64,000 bases of DNA from Epithemia pelagica (GCA_946965045.2 OX337232.1:1116001-1180000); one strand, 5' to 3'. Shown: positions 44,164-56,380, counted from the stretch's first letter. Notes: generated by a model not told the origin, from the letters alone. Made by a program: numbers and translations.

Positions 44164-46770
44164 ATGAGAAGAAACTCCAAAACCAAGATGCAATCGCAAA
44201 GATCGACCACCTTGAGAAGCACAGTCGTATCCGTCCGCAACCACGACGACGCCGCAACACTCGCCATCCCGAGTCGGCCGCAGCACCCCCGCACATCCAA
44301 CCTCCTGGCACTGCGTGTGGAGATGAATGTCCAACGAGCGCAAGAGGAATGAAACGAGTTCCAGTCACACCATGACAACAATTGGCGTTCGTGGTATGAT
44401 TCCTGGAATCCTGAGACATGTCTATTGGCCGAACTGGAAGAGTGGTTGGTTTCCGACGCGGCAACCTTGTACGACATGCTCCTTTCAACGGTGGATCCAA
44501 TCCATACGGACGATATTCCCTTTTTGGTCGACCTTTTGGAAAAGGCGCTCGATGCTCTTTCGTCTATTTTTTTGCTTCTGGTAGACTTGACAAATCAGCA
44601 GGAGGATTTGCGGTCGGATACGTTCGCTTCGGACTGTTTTTTGAGTTGTCACCACGACCTGGATGCCAGATCTCATGTGTTGAGACTGAAAGATCGGTTG
44701 CAGCAAGATTTTTATGGCTGCTCGTCCTTTGTGGATTTGGAACATTTGGAACCAGATCGCGAGACAACGATCCAGGCAGCGCTGACCTGTCGCATGGGTG
44801 TTGTGATACGTTCCAGGGGATACTTTGGTTCCAAGTGGTGTTTACGAGAACTGGGAATTTTTACCGCTCGTCAAGTCTTACAGGACCAAATTGAGGCGAA
44901 TGCGAAAGTGGAGGCGCGGTTGAAAACAAAACGATTTGGTTTGATTGTGGACGACTACAATGGGAGTAGCATGGATCGTGGGAGCCTTGGAACAGACCAT
45001 GAGCTTCTGAGATGGAAAAATCCCCGGGTACTACCTCGACGCCACGATATGGATGATGCGGAACATGCCAAACAAGTTGCTGCGTTGCTATGGGAGGAAA
45101 TGAAAACGATACGATCCAGTGGAAAACCCGCTGGAACTTTGGAGTTGGAACGATCGGAAAATCACAATCGTAGGCAGTTTCGTCCGGTTACCGATTTTCA
45201 AGAGCGAGTGGAGGCCTGTATTGCACAAGCAAAAACCGAGTGCCTTGCGTTCCAACCAAAGGCATGGAATTCATACGATCGATGGGATCCACAAAAATGT
45301 GCTTTGGCAGAAGCAGAAAAGAACTTGGTCACTGAGACTGCGGCTCTGTATAGGCTCCTCACAGGATTGGATGACAAACCGATAAACAGATCCAAGGATC
45401 AAATCCATCTTATTGGGCAGCCACTATCAGAGGGATCCAAGTCGAACTTTGAAATCGATCCCGATGACATACCCTTCTACGTTGACCTTTTGCAAAAATC
45501 GCTTGATGCACTTTTAGATATCTACCTTCTCCTGGTAGACAAGGCTCACAATGACGATTTACCCTCTGACAACGTTGGTTATGATGTTTTCTTAAGTCAC
45601 AGAGGCCAGCCCGTCATCAAGTCCTTTGTTGTAATTCTCCATCGTTTTCTGCAACAAGATCCTTGTAAACGCTCGGCCTTTGTGGATTATGAAGAACTGA
45701 AACCAGGGTGTAACTTTCATGAAACAATGATAAAGGCAGCGCTGACATGTCGAATTGGTGTTGTAGTACTTTCGAAGCGATATTTTGTTTCAAAGTGGTG
45801 TGTCCGGGAATTTGGTATCTTTTCAGCTCGAAGAATCCTTCAGAGCAGACAACTGGCTTCTTCCCAGGCCCAATCCAGTGGCCGACCATTTGTGCTGGTT
45901 GTGGACGACTACGAAAGGAGTGGTATTGATCTCTATGTTTCGGGCACAAGCATAAAGCTGCCAAAGTGGGAACTTCCGGTGATTATCCCCCGTACTCAGG
46001 AGCTGGACTTTGATCATGCCCACAAGGTTGTACGGTCTCTTACAAATATGATCAAGGTACAAGCTTGGAGTTTGGATACATCCCTTGAGTTGGCCATTGA
46101 GTATGGTCAAACGCTGATCACCAATATAAGTGCCATTCTGTCATGGAGCTTTGATGACCTTGGTAGGCGAATTCTGCAAGTCTCTGCAGCTCTTGCAAGA
46201 ATCAACGAAATTCGGCTTCGCATGGCCGGAACAGAGTGGTTAAAACAGTTGTCTCCGCCACGACTAGATAAGATCCGACGGATTTTGAGATTTGGAATAG
46301 AGGTGGCCAAGGTGATGCATGAAAAGTTACCTTCCGCCAACCAAAATCCGAAACGGTGCGACGTGTTGTTTATATCCTTTGCAGGGGAAATTCGGAAAGA
46401 ACGAGAGTTTGACTACGTCGGAAGGCTGAAGAATCAATTGGAAAAAACTGCTGGGAGCGGAAGGACTTTAAATATTTTTGTTCCAGAAACAGCGATGTGT
46501 CCCGGACAAACGAGTGATCCGATAGCAACAATTTTGACGCATGTGCTGACTGCCCGAATTGTGGTCTGTGTTGTATCTACACATTATGTTAAAAAGAAAT
46601 GGCCTTTGATGGAACTTTTTCGTTCTCTTGCTCGGAACGAGAAACTTGATCCAGTGAGGGATGTTAGTCCATTGGTTGTGGACGCCATGCCAGGATGCCA
46701 CTGGGTCCTTCCTTCTCCAGACACAAATTTCAAAGTAACACCAGCAGAGCGAACGAAGAACGAGTATTGA
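44164..46770 (+). CDS. Protein with three TIR domains, no NB-ARC or LRR; in-frame TGA near the 5' end
   Basis: The main frame is open from 44353 to 46770. The same frame continues upstream to an ATG at 44164 across one TGA (44350-44352), and NNWRSWYDSWNPETC just after it parallels KAWNSYDRWDPQKC before the second unit. Numbered from 44425, TIR-like domains lie at about 65-235, 385-560 and 640-770. The second is clearest, with YDVFLSHRG, FVDYEELKPG and SKWCVREFGIF. The first has SKWCLREL; the third has CDVLFISFAG and KKWPLMEL. The Glu of the WCxxE position, catalytic in TIR NADases, is kept in all three. A helical unit with DDIPF.VDLL precedes TIR 1 and TIR 2. It may be an NAD-cleaving signalling protein or a scaffold. 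The start is uncertain. Confidence 0.75.
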
Positions 46771-46921
46771 TTTTAGGTCTGGGGGTTGGGTCACTGCCAA
46801 TCAGCGTTTCCGCGACCTATCCGAGATACCTTTCCAAACCAGTGCCCCCCACTAACGATGCAATTTTGAGTATAGAGTGTGATGTACTATTTTAGAACAG
46901 ATTTATTATTCCAAAGTGTTC

Positions 46922-47380
46922 TTACTGGTTATCCTCTAGCACTTTCAATCGTGATTCCAATTCTCCGACACGGATCACCAACTTTTGAAATTCCTTCACC
47001 ATCTCTTCGACTCTCATCTCACTCGGAAGCTCAGTTTCGACGTTCGATGGTCCACCTTGGTTGTCATTGGCGTTTTCCTCGACGTTGCTCCTTGTGTTTG
47101 ACCAATTTTGCCATGGCTTTTTTCCTTCAATCTTGCAAAGGTTGAGACGCTGACTCCAGTTTTTGTAGATTTCATCGTTGGCTAAATGCGGTGGCGCGTA
47201 CTCGTACTCGTATGGACGTAGATTCTTGGACAAGAACGAGCCATGCTTGTTGCCTGGGAAACTTACGGTCACTTGACTTCGTGGCTTCCTGTCGTCGTCT
47301 TCTGTCGTGACATACCCACATACGCCTTTACGAATCCCTGTGAGGGGAACGACGAGGTCTCCCAAGGAGAACTTGACCAT
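46922..47380 (-). CDS. Small protein with SH3/KOW-like N-terminus and C-terminal coiled coil
   Basis: 152 residues from ATG 47380. The N-terminus (FSLGDLVVPLTG, QVTVSFPG) looks like a small beta-barrel of the KOW or agenet/SH3 type, found in chromatin and RNA-binding proteins. The last 35 residues (MVKEFQKLVIRVGELESRLKVLE in part) form a leucine-heptad coiled coil. No precise family is recognised. It sits at the left of the second recombinase locus. Confidence 0.5.
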   Translation of the reverse strand: MVKFSLGDLVVPLTGIRKGVCGYVTTEDDDRKPRSQVTVSFPGNKHGSFLSKNLRPYEYEYAPPHLANDEIYKNWSQRLNLCKIEGKKPWQNWSNTRSNVEENANDNQGGPSNVETELPSEMRVEEMVKEFQKLVIRVGELESRLKVLEDNQ

Positions 47381-47585
47381 GTTTGTCCTTAGAAAGTTTT
47401 GTCTGATTGTTATTTGTTTATTTCGTACCTTGTCTCATACCATCCAAGTATTTAGACGCCTGCCATACTGCGCCAAGAATTCAAAAGGACTGTCCCTATT
47501 TGAATTCATGGCGCGGCATGGCTTACTCGTAGTGATAGGTATCTACTTTGTTGTCCTACGATGTGAATGAGCTCATAATTTTAGG

Positions 47586-48385
47586 ATGTCTACAGCTTTA
47601 CCTTCCGGAAACCCAGCAAGCAACCCCAACCTCGATCCCCACCGTGAAACAGCCTATATCACGGTGCTGGGCCTATGTCCTACGAAGTCAAATGTTCAAC
47701 GGCTTAGGATTGCACTAGAAATCATCCTTCCCCAAGTAGGCATCTCTACCGAAGACGTTTCCACCATCGCTACTTCTCACCAACGTTTGATCACTGGTTT
47801 TTCCTTTTCGACAGGCATCGACTGTACACCCCCAAAGTCGAACGCCTTGGTATTGACTGGAGTCAGAATTCGAACTCTCCTCCCCCCCAATTTTGGATGA
47901 AGGAACCCGACGAGGAGGACAAACACCTCGAACGGTTTATGCGTGTCTCTCTCTACTATTCGACGTACATTGGAGGCTATAAAATGTCAACTCAGACATT
48001 TCACTCTGATAAACTGTTCTTCATTGAGAACCATTGGTCGGACGACCCTAAAGATCTGGGGGTAGTCACTACAAGAATCGACAGTCCCCTAGCGGGTATA
48101 CGTAAGGAAGACCACCAACGCGTTCAAAACGCCTGGTTCAAGAACTGCCTCGAGACGTTCACCGATGACAGGGACGATGATTCCACACCGACTCAAGCGA
48201 TGCTGCGATTCGCGTGGGCCAATCAACCTTCAAAGGCACGCAAGACTACGATGGAAATTATTGAACATGTTGTCAATAGAAGCTTTCCTATTACCTTCAA
48301 AGACACTACTGCTAAAAACCAGACGAGTCATGAAAAGCAGGATGCAGAAGAAGAGAATGACAATAAGAAACAGAAACTAAATTAG
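47586..48385 (+). pseudogene. Unrecognised protein split by a frameshift at a C7 run
   Basis: Frame 1 runs from ATG 47586 (RETAYITVLGLCPT, SVQRLR-like helix) to a TGA after PPNFG. Frame 2 takes over from about 47890 (FWMKEPDEEDKHLERF, YYSTYIGGYKMS) to 48385, with a Lys/Asp/Glu tail. The switch is at ctcccccccaatt (about 47880-47892), so a single C gain or loss in the homopolymer explains it. It could be a sequencing error or true decay. No family is recognised. It is divergent from the coiled-coil gene and convergent with the second recombinase. Confidence 0.5.
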
Positions 48386-48522
48386 ATTACTAGTAGGCTG
48401 CCCACCACCACCCACCTGTCCTGCACCATTTCCCAGGGTCATCACTCCCTGGGACCATGCGCAGGCTCACGCTTTCAGCCTTTATGGGATTGTTGCGTCG
48501 TTTTTTTGGTTCCTGTTTGTTG

Positions 48523-50998
48523 TCATTTGTTGCACACACACTTATAAGAAATTCGGTTCAGCTTGTCAATACCATCAAAGAAAACCTCGGGCTCACCACC
48601 ACTGCATTCCAAAATGCACTTGTCAATCCTTGCAACACTTCCACGCAATCTCTTGAGCCACTGGTAGTCTCGCGGTACGAATCCTTTGTTTTTGCCTTCG
48701 TACCTCACTGTAATCTCCCTCATTTTGTAGTAAACTTGCATATTCGATCCATCATAGGTAGCCAACTCCTCTCTGTCACTCTCCAAAGACACTTGTTCCT
48801 CCACTGGTCCAGCTCGTTGTTGTTCTCGCGTTTGATTCCGTTGCTTCTTCTTCTCTCGTCGTTGTTCTTCGTCGTCGTCTCTTCCTCTTGCTCTGTAATG
48901 TACAAACTCTGGTGTCACCAACTGGGGCATTCCATCCACACTCACACTCACCCTCTCACTCTCGGTCTCACTTGCTTTCTGTTCAGCTTCCAACTCCAGA
49001 CTCTTCTTGAAACATTCACCAAATAGCCTTGTTGCTTCCACCCTCGTCCTATCGTCTTGAAACTTGTCGAATAAATGACGAAGTTTCTCAAACGGGGTTT
49101 CGTGCCCCTTTCTTCCGAGTGACAACTGGTACGTCTCCTGCCAGTCGAACGAAGATCGACAATCCAGCGCTTCTTTAACATACCACTTCGCCAATTCGCT
49201 TACAGACTTAGAGGTACGAGTGCTGGCGTTTGGGTTTTTGCGATTGAACTTGCCACTGGAGTAAAACACCGACTTCCATGGGGACATCGCCCCGTACTCT
49301 CGTATCTATACAAAATCCCGAATACCGCGTACATATAGCCGGTCTTTTGCAGTGTATGTGTACCGACCGTACACTCTTGGGGATCGAATTCACACGCAGA
49401 GCCAGAGAATTGGTGAACTAGAATTTTCTGTATCAACGAAAGAGTACTCGCCACTGGTTAGTTTATTCGCTCACTGGTTGGTGTATTCGCAAAACGGTAC
49501 GTACCTTTAATTGTGATAGGAGATCATTGTACTTAAAGCATTGTGTACCCCAATCATCCGGTAGTGGTCTGCCCGCCAGGAAGTTTTGTAAGTGATCTGC
49601 CCGTGGAAAAAGGTACGGGCCGGGTACGTTGGCCGATGCCAAATACACCAAAAGCGCGCGAACGGGACAAAACTCAGGGTTCTCATCATCTCGGAACAGC
49701 GATAAAGATTGTTCGACTTTATCCGCCTTTCCTTTTATCCAGAGTACAATCTGGTCCACTCTGAGTTCATTTTCCAGCACAACAAAACACTCAGTCCAAA
49801 ATTGATCCAATCGGATCGAACAAACCTCTTGGGCGCGGAGGAACAAATGGACTCCCATCAAAATCAGGCACCATAACTGTAAATTGGCGATGTCGGTTGA
49901 TTTGGACATTAGATGTGCCCTGACCAGTCGCAATTGTTTCGTGGTCATGTGAAGCGCGCCCCGGATATGGTGGGTTGATTTTAGTGTATTCTCCACACGA
50001 TTGTACATCGACACACACAATCTATGGAAAGTCGGGCACCCACGAGGTCGAATCCTTGGGTAAGTACACGAACCACAAGACTGAAATTCCCTGTTAATTG
50101 CTGTCAACCAGTTAATTGTGCGTGTCCCTGTGACGTCTTCGTTTTTCTCCAGACATCTCTCACAAGTGCCAATATAACAGTCACTCATGTCTTCGAGACA
50201 AAACGAATTATGCAAAGTGCGAATTGCGACACGACATTTTCGAATATTCGTAGGATCGGACCAACCATTTTTCTTTTTCAGTTTTCCATTTTCCTCCCAC
50301 GATAGGCATGCTCCCGTCACAACCTCGCCTGCTCGCGGTCCTTTTGCATACTTAACCGGATTGTCGTTAAAATCGACACAAGGCGTTAAAGCATCAAAAG
50401 ATTTATACTGATAGAAGATCGCAAGTGTAAGTGGATCTGCAGGCAAGGGGTCTGACGGGCGTAGCTTGTCGCAACAAATGGTGGCAGTTCGCACATCCCC
50501 AAGTAAAAATGCAAACCGACCGAGTTCCGCCCAATATCGCGGATACTCACGCAATGAAAGGTCTTGCCCATTGGCAGAGCCTTTCAACTGGAATTTCACA
50601 GTGAATTGATATTCATTCGTTGGAGGAGTCAAAGCCTCATTAGATATAAAGTTTCTTATCTCCCTTTCCATCTGTAGGAGTAGGTCAGGGGTTAGTTTTG
50701 TAGCCAATACGTCTCCTTTCTGCCTTGGACGAAATGGCATGGACTGATCCACCATTTCCACCCTGGTGGAGTTGAACTCCGTAGGAAGCACTGGAGCCTC
50801 GTCCATCCTTTGTCTCTTGCTCTTTTGGAGCTTTTGTGAGACTTTTGGTTTGATTGTTGGATGTTGGGTTGACTTGCAACGGTCGAGTTCTTCGTTGGAA
50901 GATCGTTGGCATTGGGCGTCATTGCAGTTTCTTGGTGGGGTCTCGGAGGAGGGGCGCTGTAAACGCGATTCAAGGGAGATTGAATCGTGTTGGGTCAC
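48523..50998 (-). pseudogene. Second tyrosine-recombinase gene (Crypton-like), decayed
   Basis: The frame is open from 50998 (GTG); the first in-frame ATG is at 50806. Exon 1 ends at 49501 and exon 2 starts at 49453 (47-nt intron). The recombinase core has LFLRAQEVCSIRLDQF (first catalytic Arg), LWIKGKADK, CPVRALLVYLA and GPYLFPRADH. The HxxR position reads GTHTLQKTGY, so the second Arg is Gln. A frame change is then needed near 49300 to reach the downstream segment SVFYSSGKF, which extends to 48523 as a charged helical tail. The substituted Arg plus the frameshift argue that this copy is inactive. It is not a duplicate of the 35-kb Crypton: sequence, orientation and C-terminal domain differ. 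Confidence 0.65.
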
Positions 50999-51435
50999 TG
51001 GTTGGGTCAGTGTTGGGTCAGTGTTGGGTTGCTAGATAGTTAACACGATACACTAGTGTGTAAATCTTGAGATTTCTCTATACCTACTAAAATAACGACG
51101 GTGCTTGTATCTTTCGGGAAGCCCGCGCGTGGCTGGACGATTTCTGTGAATTATTTCCAGTTCAACTACCGACAGTGCAAATTTGTTCCATCGCTGGTGA
51201 AAATGTTTATGGTAAGTGCTAATGCGCAAATATGCTTGTTTGTCACGAGAATGTGGCCTAAGCTGTTGTTTAACCGTATGGACCAGAATCCCGATACCTG
51301 CAGTTGCTCCGTCACTTGCGACTGGTTGCAAATCTGGCCATGTCATCTTTTGTCACATCAAACAAGAGAGTGAAGTTGTCCAGCGAGACCGGTGACCAGA
51401 GCGGTGAGAGTGCTCTTGTTTAAAGAGTACGAAAA

Positions 51436-51771
51436 TTGGAAAAGCACCTCGGAGTAGCGAACGCATCTGGCACTGTGGTGGATCGTGTTGGTGTGCTTGA
51501 AAATATCTGGGGAGCGTCCAATGAGGGAGGGAAAACATTCCCTGACCGTCTTTCCCAACTCGAAGATCTCGTGACACGGGTCGAAAAATTGAAAAAGACA
51601 TGTGAGGAGTATGTTGGTCCAAGTGATATTGAGACTGACAATATCATTGAGTATACGCCATGGTTGGCAAGCGTTTGCTTGCCCGTAAAAGCCAAGAATG
51701 GCTTTGTTGATCGAGTCAAATCCTTGGAGGAATTCATGGCGAAAGAATTTGGAGAACTAGCAGTGAAGTGA
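51436..51771 (+). CDS. Unrecognised coiled-coil ORF
   Basis: About 110 residues with heptads (VLENIWG, RLSQLEDLVTRVEKLKKTC, RVKSLEEFMAKEFGEL). There is no ATG at the 5' end, so an upstream exon with an acceptor near tttaaag (51420-51426) is likely if the gene is real. It may be related to the coiled-coil tail of the protein at 46922-47380. A minus-strand frame at 51053-51346 with an ATG (MTWPDLQP) overlaps the upstream space and cannot be resolved. Confidence 0.35.
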   Translation: MEKHLGVANASGTVVDRVGVLENIWGASNEGGKTFPDRLSQLEDLVTRVEKLKKTCEEYVGPSDIETDNIIEYTPWLASVCLPVKAKNGFVDRVKSLEEFMAKEFGELAVK

Positions 51772-52770
51772 CTATCCGTAGGATTCAATCACCAGATCCT
51801 CATACAGTTGCGTAGATAACACGGAGACTGTCGAATAGGCTCACTCTGTGGGATAAAAACAAGAACTGCTCATGGCAAACTATATTATAGCTGTTTGGAC
51901 AGGTGCCTCTATGGGGGGAAAAGAACCGACAACTGCACAAAAGCCACACTTCAAACTGATCTACCCTCTTCAAGTTTGGCGACAAAATGCTCACGTGGAT
52001 CATGCTTTGAATTTTGTGTCCCCATTTGTAGAAAAACATGTAGCGGTGGCGTTATCCCTTTCACAAGAATTCCGCAAATGTCGACTATCAAACGAGCCAG
52101 GGTGGACGACAACAATAGCGATGGCATCGGGTAGAATGAAACTCTAAAACAAAAAGAAAAATCGACCACTACAATCGCGGTGCATACCAATTTTCCGAGC
52201 ATGTTCTCTTCCCTTTAAGGGGCGGTCCATACATCCCAACTTATTTTTCCACGATATTGACGCGGATTGCTCCTTCGACTGTACCTTTTGATGGAGTCGT
52301 CGTCTTCTTTTGTCGACGACATATCACCCATGCTCATGAACTGTACCGAGATTATGGGTCCACCACTGATAGGACAAGAGAAGGAGGAGACGTTTTTTCT
52401 TGGGTATGATCCATGAGGATATCTCATGAAGCGGATTTTCCATCCACAGTTTCTCGTTCAAATTCCAATCGCGTGTTGTCGAGTTGCATTCGAGGGACAG
52501 TGTTCACTTGGCTCATAGTCGTCTTTCTTTGGCGAGCTATAATGATTGTATTTGTTTTATTGGATGTTGCATTCCAGTCAACTTTTTGCATATAGGCCAG
52601 CCGTTCCTTCAAACCAGATTCTTGAAAGAGCTGTCATTCCATTGAGGAATGTTTAGAGTCTTGTTCTGTGTAGGTCTCCAAGATCCCCTTCTTTCCAATA
52701 GTGGGATCCCTGTCAGAGTTCCATGCTCCATTTTTGAGGCGATAAAGTATAGCTCAAGCTGCTCGTACAA
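51772..52770. other. Unassigned stretch
   Basis: Short frames on both strands (for example 51872-52147 plus, from an ATG), with no recognisable domain. No gene is supported. Confidence 0.4.
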
Positions 52771-53826
52771 CTATGCGCCTTGGTTTCTTCCACTAGTAGG
52801 AGCTGTTCCTTCTGCAGCGGCAATCATCCGCCGTGCCTCGGAGGGTGCACTTGCGCATGTTGTCAACAAGGAGGGCGGACCGTCTTCCCTCACCGTATAC
52901 GTAGATTGGTTGTTTGTCACGGTGCGAAGTATCAAAACGATTTCGCCCATTGCCTTTTGGTAAGGTCCCAGGCGTTCTTTTTTGCATTCTGGCTCCAACG
53001 CCTTGAAAAAGGCCGCATTGTCGGGATCCAAACTCAAATAGCGAAACACCCGCTCGGGGTCCATTGAGGGCGATTCCACCACAAAACAAAACAGCTCTTG
53101 TTTGGTTTGTGGATCTAATCTTTCCAAGGCTTTGCGGACCGCCCGTTCCATGCGAGCTCCACGAGGAAGGACAATGGGTATTTCCACTGGCCTTCGTTTC
53201 ACGTGATAGCAATGCTTCACAGAACCAGAGTTCCGTTTGATATAAAAGCCGTGTATATCCCCGTACAAATGAATCCGGAAGGGGCAAACACGTACAACTT
53301 CCTTGCAATTGCCACCTGGGTCGTCATCCTCAAGTTGTTGTGACACTTTGGCCGGTTTCTCTCGTGATTCCTTCCGCAACCGCTTCCTTTTCCTACTACC
53401 CGGACCACAGCTACACACAAAGGTACGAGTAACGTAGGGTGGATCACTTCCTTTCGGAAAGCGCTTGCGATTCGCAAACGATTTGCCAATGGTATTTCCA
53501 TTGGATACCAGGGAAAACCCTGCCAGGACGGAGGCATGAGCAAGGTCAGCTCTCAACTTGGAAAAGGATCCGTTCACGTCGAGCACGGCGGAGGGGTCGG
53601 TACACGGAGGATACTGAAACCGACTAAAATAGGCATATTCGCAAGGATATGGCTCGGCTGCCGGAAGCCAGCCAATAAAGGCACAAATATCCAGCTGGAC
53701 GATATCATTGTTGGTAACGCAATCGTTTCCTACATGCATGGGGAATGTCATTGGTGACAACCATTTTTCTTCCAGCGGTTGATCCTGCACTTGATCATTG
53801 AATGGTTCATCGTGGGCGTCGCCCAT
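52771..53826 (-). CDS. Zinc-finger protein of FAR1/WRKY-GCM1-like type
   Basis: 351 residues from ATG 53826. The middle contains FVCSCGPG, a Lys/Arg-rich basic stretch, VRVCPFRIHLYGD and VKHCYHVKRR, spaced as in the C-C-H-x-H zinc modules of the WRKY-GCM1 superfamily (FAR1, FLYWCH, Mutator-like transposases). The C-terminal part is helical (RAVRKALERLDPQTK) and ends Ala/Ser-rich. No transposase DDE domain follows. It may therefore be the DNA-binding part of a former Mutator-like element or a domesticated transcription factor. The finger assignment is from motif spacing only. Confidence 0.5.
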   Translation of the reverse strand: MGDAHDEPFNDQVQDQPLEEKWLSPMTFPMHVGNDCVTNNDIVQLDICAFIGWLPAAEPYPCEYAYFSRFQYPPCTDPSAVLDVNGSFSKLRADLAHASVLAGFSLVSNGNTIGKSFANRKRFPKGSDPPYVTRTFVCSCGPGSRKRKRLRKESREKPAKVSQQLEDDDPGGNCKEVVRVCPFRIHLYGDIHGFYIKRNSGSVKHCYHVKRRPVEIPIVLPRGARMERAVRKALERLDPQTKQELFCFVVESPSMDPERVFRYLSLDPDNAAFFKALEPECKKERLGPYQKAMGEIVLILRTVTNNQSTYTVREDGPPSLLTTCASAPSEARRMIAAAEGTAPTSGRNQGA

Positions 53827-54634
53827 GGTTGAGGAATTGTAGTTGAGGCAGCTGACGAATTGAAATTGAACCGGTCAAATGAGTTCCCACCATTGTCGAC
53901 ATGCCGAGGGACCAAGACCAAAAGAAAAGTGTCAGATTGCTATGAATCCTCCTATTCCTATCTATGCTCAGTTTTAGCTTCATGGTAGTGTAGGTACCGC
54001 GTACCGCATTGTTGGATGAGCAAATATGCAGTAGAAGTATGTGGAAACAAATCCATCCACAAATAGAACAATGCTTTGGAGCAGAGAGGGGCGCTGTCGA
54101 TATCCTCCATTCAACAAAACGTTGAGGAATTTGACACAGTGCACGAATTCGGAGCAACCGAGCAATGCAGAAGCACAAGATGGACTATCTAGATTTCATG
54201 AGACAAATTTTCCTCAAACTCGTGTTCCACATTGCACAAGGAGACAATCAACTTGCCACAGATCAGAACTCTACTGAAACATCAGTTGAGGTTGTCTCCC
54301 CTAAAGTTCTTCGACAAGCAGAAACGGTCTTGCTTAGTCAATGGGTGCAAAACGGAAATACGCGAGAAAACCAACGAGATGCTCCCTCCGTTTGGCTCCC
54401 CCCTGTCAGTGTGAATATCTTTGGCGTGCCTCATCCTGGGCAGTCCGAATGAGGCAAACGAGCCTTTTTTATGAAACTGTACCGGTTTTCGTTTCAAGAT
54501 ATGTGTGTTTGTGCGTGCGTGTAATGTGGGCACGACAACCCTTTGTCACAACGAAATGAGAGAATCATTCTGAAGGTTTTCCGTTCCGCAAAGCATCGTG
54601 ACACCACGAAATATAACACGGCGGTTCGGTTCTG
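53827..54634. other. Unassigned stretch with one small ORF
   Basis: A plus-strand 95-codon frame from ATG 54165 to 54452 (LDFMRQIFLKLVFHIAQ) has reasonable composition but no family or homologous partner in the window. Otherwise no gene is seen. Confidence 0.3.
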
Positions 54635-56380
54635 TTACACATATCCGTCATCGTCGTCGTCGTCATTGTCATAATAAATGGTATCCGAGGCTGGTGCTGC
54701 TACCGTTGGAACGGTACTCGGTTGGTACCGAGTTGTCGTGGTGGGGGCGGCATTCCAAAATCCTGGTACCGTTGCCGGATGCAATGCAAGAGTCCTGTGT
54801 GCGACCGAATGAGCAGCAGGGTTGGGCGACGATGCTGCCACGGCTTGGTGCTCCCATGGGCTGGGTGGAACAGGAGTCCTTTGGTTGGAATGACTGTTGT
54901 ATGACAGGGGATTGGGGTGTCTTGGAACCCATGGACCAGTTGTCCTTGTCGTCGCAGTGTGGAATTGTTGTGGTGGTACAGCAGAACTGGGTTGGAAAGG
55001 ATTCTCAGTGGTATGGTGTGTGTGGTTTGGAGGTTGTGCGGGCCCCGGCTGGTGGTGGTGGTTGCTGCTGTTACTGGAGGCACCCGCACGACGACGACGG
55101 TTGCTCCGCGCTTGTCTTTCTTGTTCGTCATCGGAATACTCCATTTCGTAGGGATGCAATACTTCTTCATCGTGTAAATTGGAAGCATCGCATCCTCGAC
55201 CACTTTGTTGATAGACTTGAACGGTATCGAGTAAGCGAACCTCGTCGGACAAGTAATAGACGGGTATTCGAGAAGTAGTAGAAGGATTGTGGGGAGTCGT
55301 ACCCATGAGTGTATGATGGCCTTTTTGCAACCACTGGGTATACTCCCCCTGGGAAGACCAGGGATCCCTGTCTGCGACAAGTTCTTGTTGTTCTTGTTGG
55401 AGTGAAGAAGAGCTCGAACCCTCCACGGTCGTTTCCATCACCTCCTCCTTGTTCGTTTGTGGCGGGACACTGGGGCTATTGTTGTTTGTATCGTCTGTCG
55501 TGGCATGGTCCGTCTGTGTAATTGTCTCGGACAGAATGGATTCTTCTTCTCGTTGCTCTTGCTCAAGTGGTGATTGGCCATTGGCACTGGTGGTTCCATT
55601 CGTCGTTGTCTTCTTGTTTTTCTGGTTTTGCAATGCTTCTGTTGGACAACCTTGGGGAGGATCGGGCAATCGAATGCTGTACATGGGTTGACTGACGGGA
55701 CCAAAAATTTCCAAAACTTTGCCCAAGGGAATCATCTTTGGTTTGGTTGTTTGCTCCACCTCTTGGTTGTGTCCCAATCCTGGTTGCTCCCACACCAACA
55801 AGTTGCCTTCTTGCAATACCCTAGCATCGTCGTTCTTGTCATTCCGAGTAGCAAACGGACGAGCCGGGGTGTTGTTGTTGTTGGTACTACTACTACTTTG
55901 GACAATGACAATGCGTTCTTCGACCAAATGATGATGAATGTGTCCGGCCAAAACCAAGGGCAAGGAAGGAGAGAAACGCTCCTTGGAGGATGACGGTCGT
56001 AGTGATGCTCCTCCTGGATGGGGTGGTTGCAATCGTTGACAGTCATGTTCGTGTACGGACAAGCTGGTTCCCAGCAAGGCTTCCAAGGTTTGAACGTTGC
56101 GGGTATGATAGGCGTCAACTTCATGCATGGTTTTGGGAATGCATTGGACCACGTCGTCGTTATCGTTGTTGTTGTTGTTGTCATCCACGGCCGTTCGGTT
56201 CGCACTCGTCTCATCCTCTTCTTCTTCTTCTTCCGTGCAAAATAAGGCATGAGGTTGCATTTGGTTCAATTCATGGGTAAGATCCACCTCAGAATCATCA
56301 TCATCATCATCGTCATCATCGTTGTCTTTGTTCTTGTTTGGTCCGGTACTTGTGGATTCTGGCGCTTCCTCGTCGTCGTC

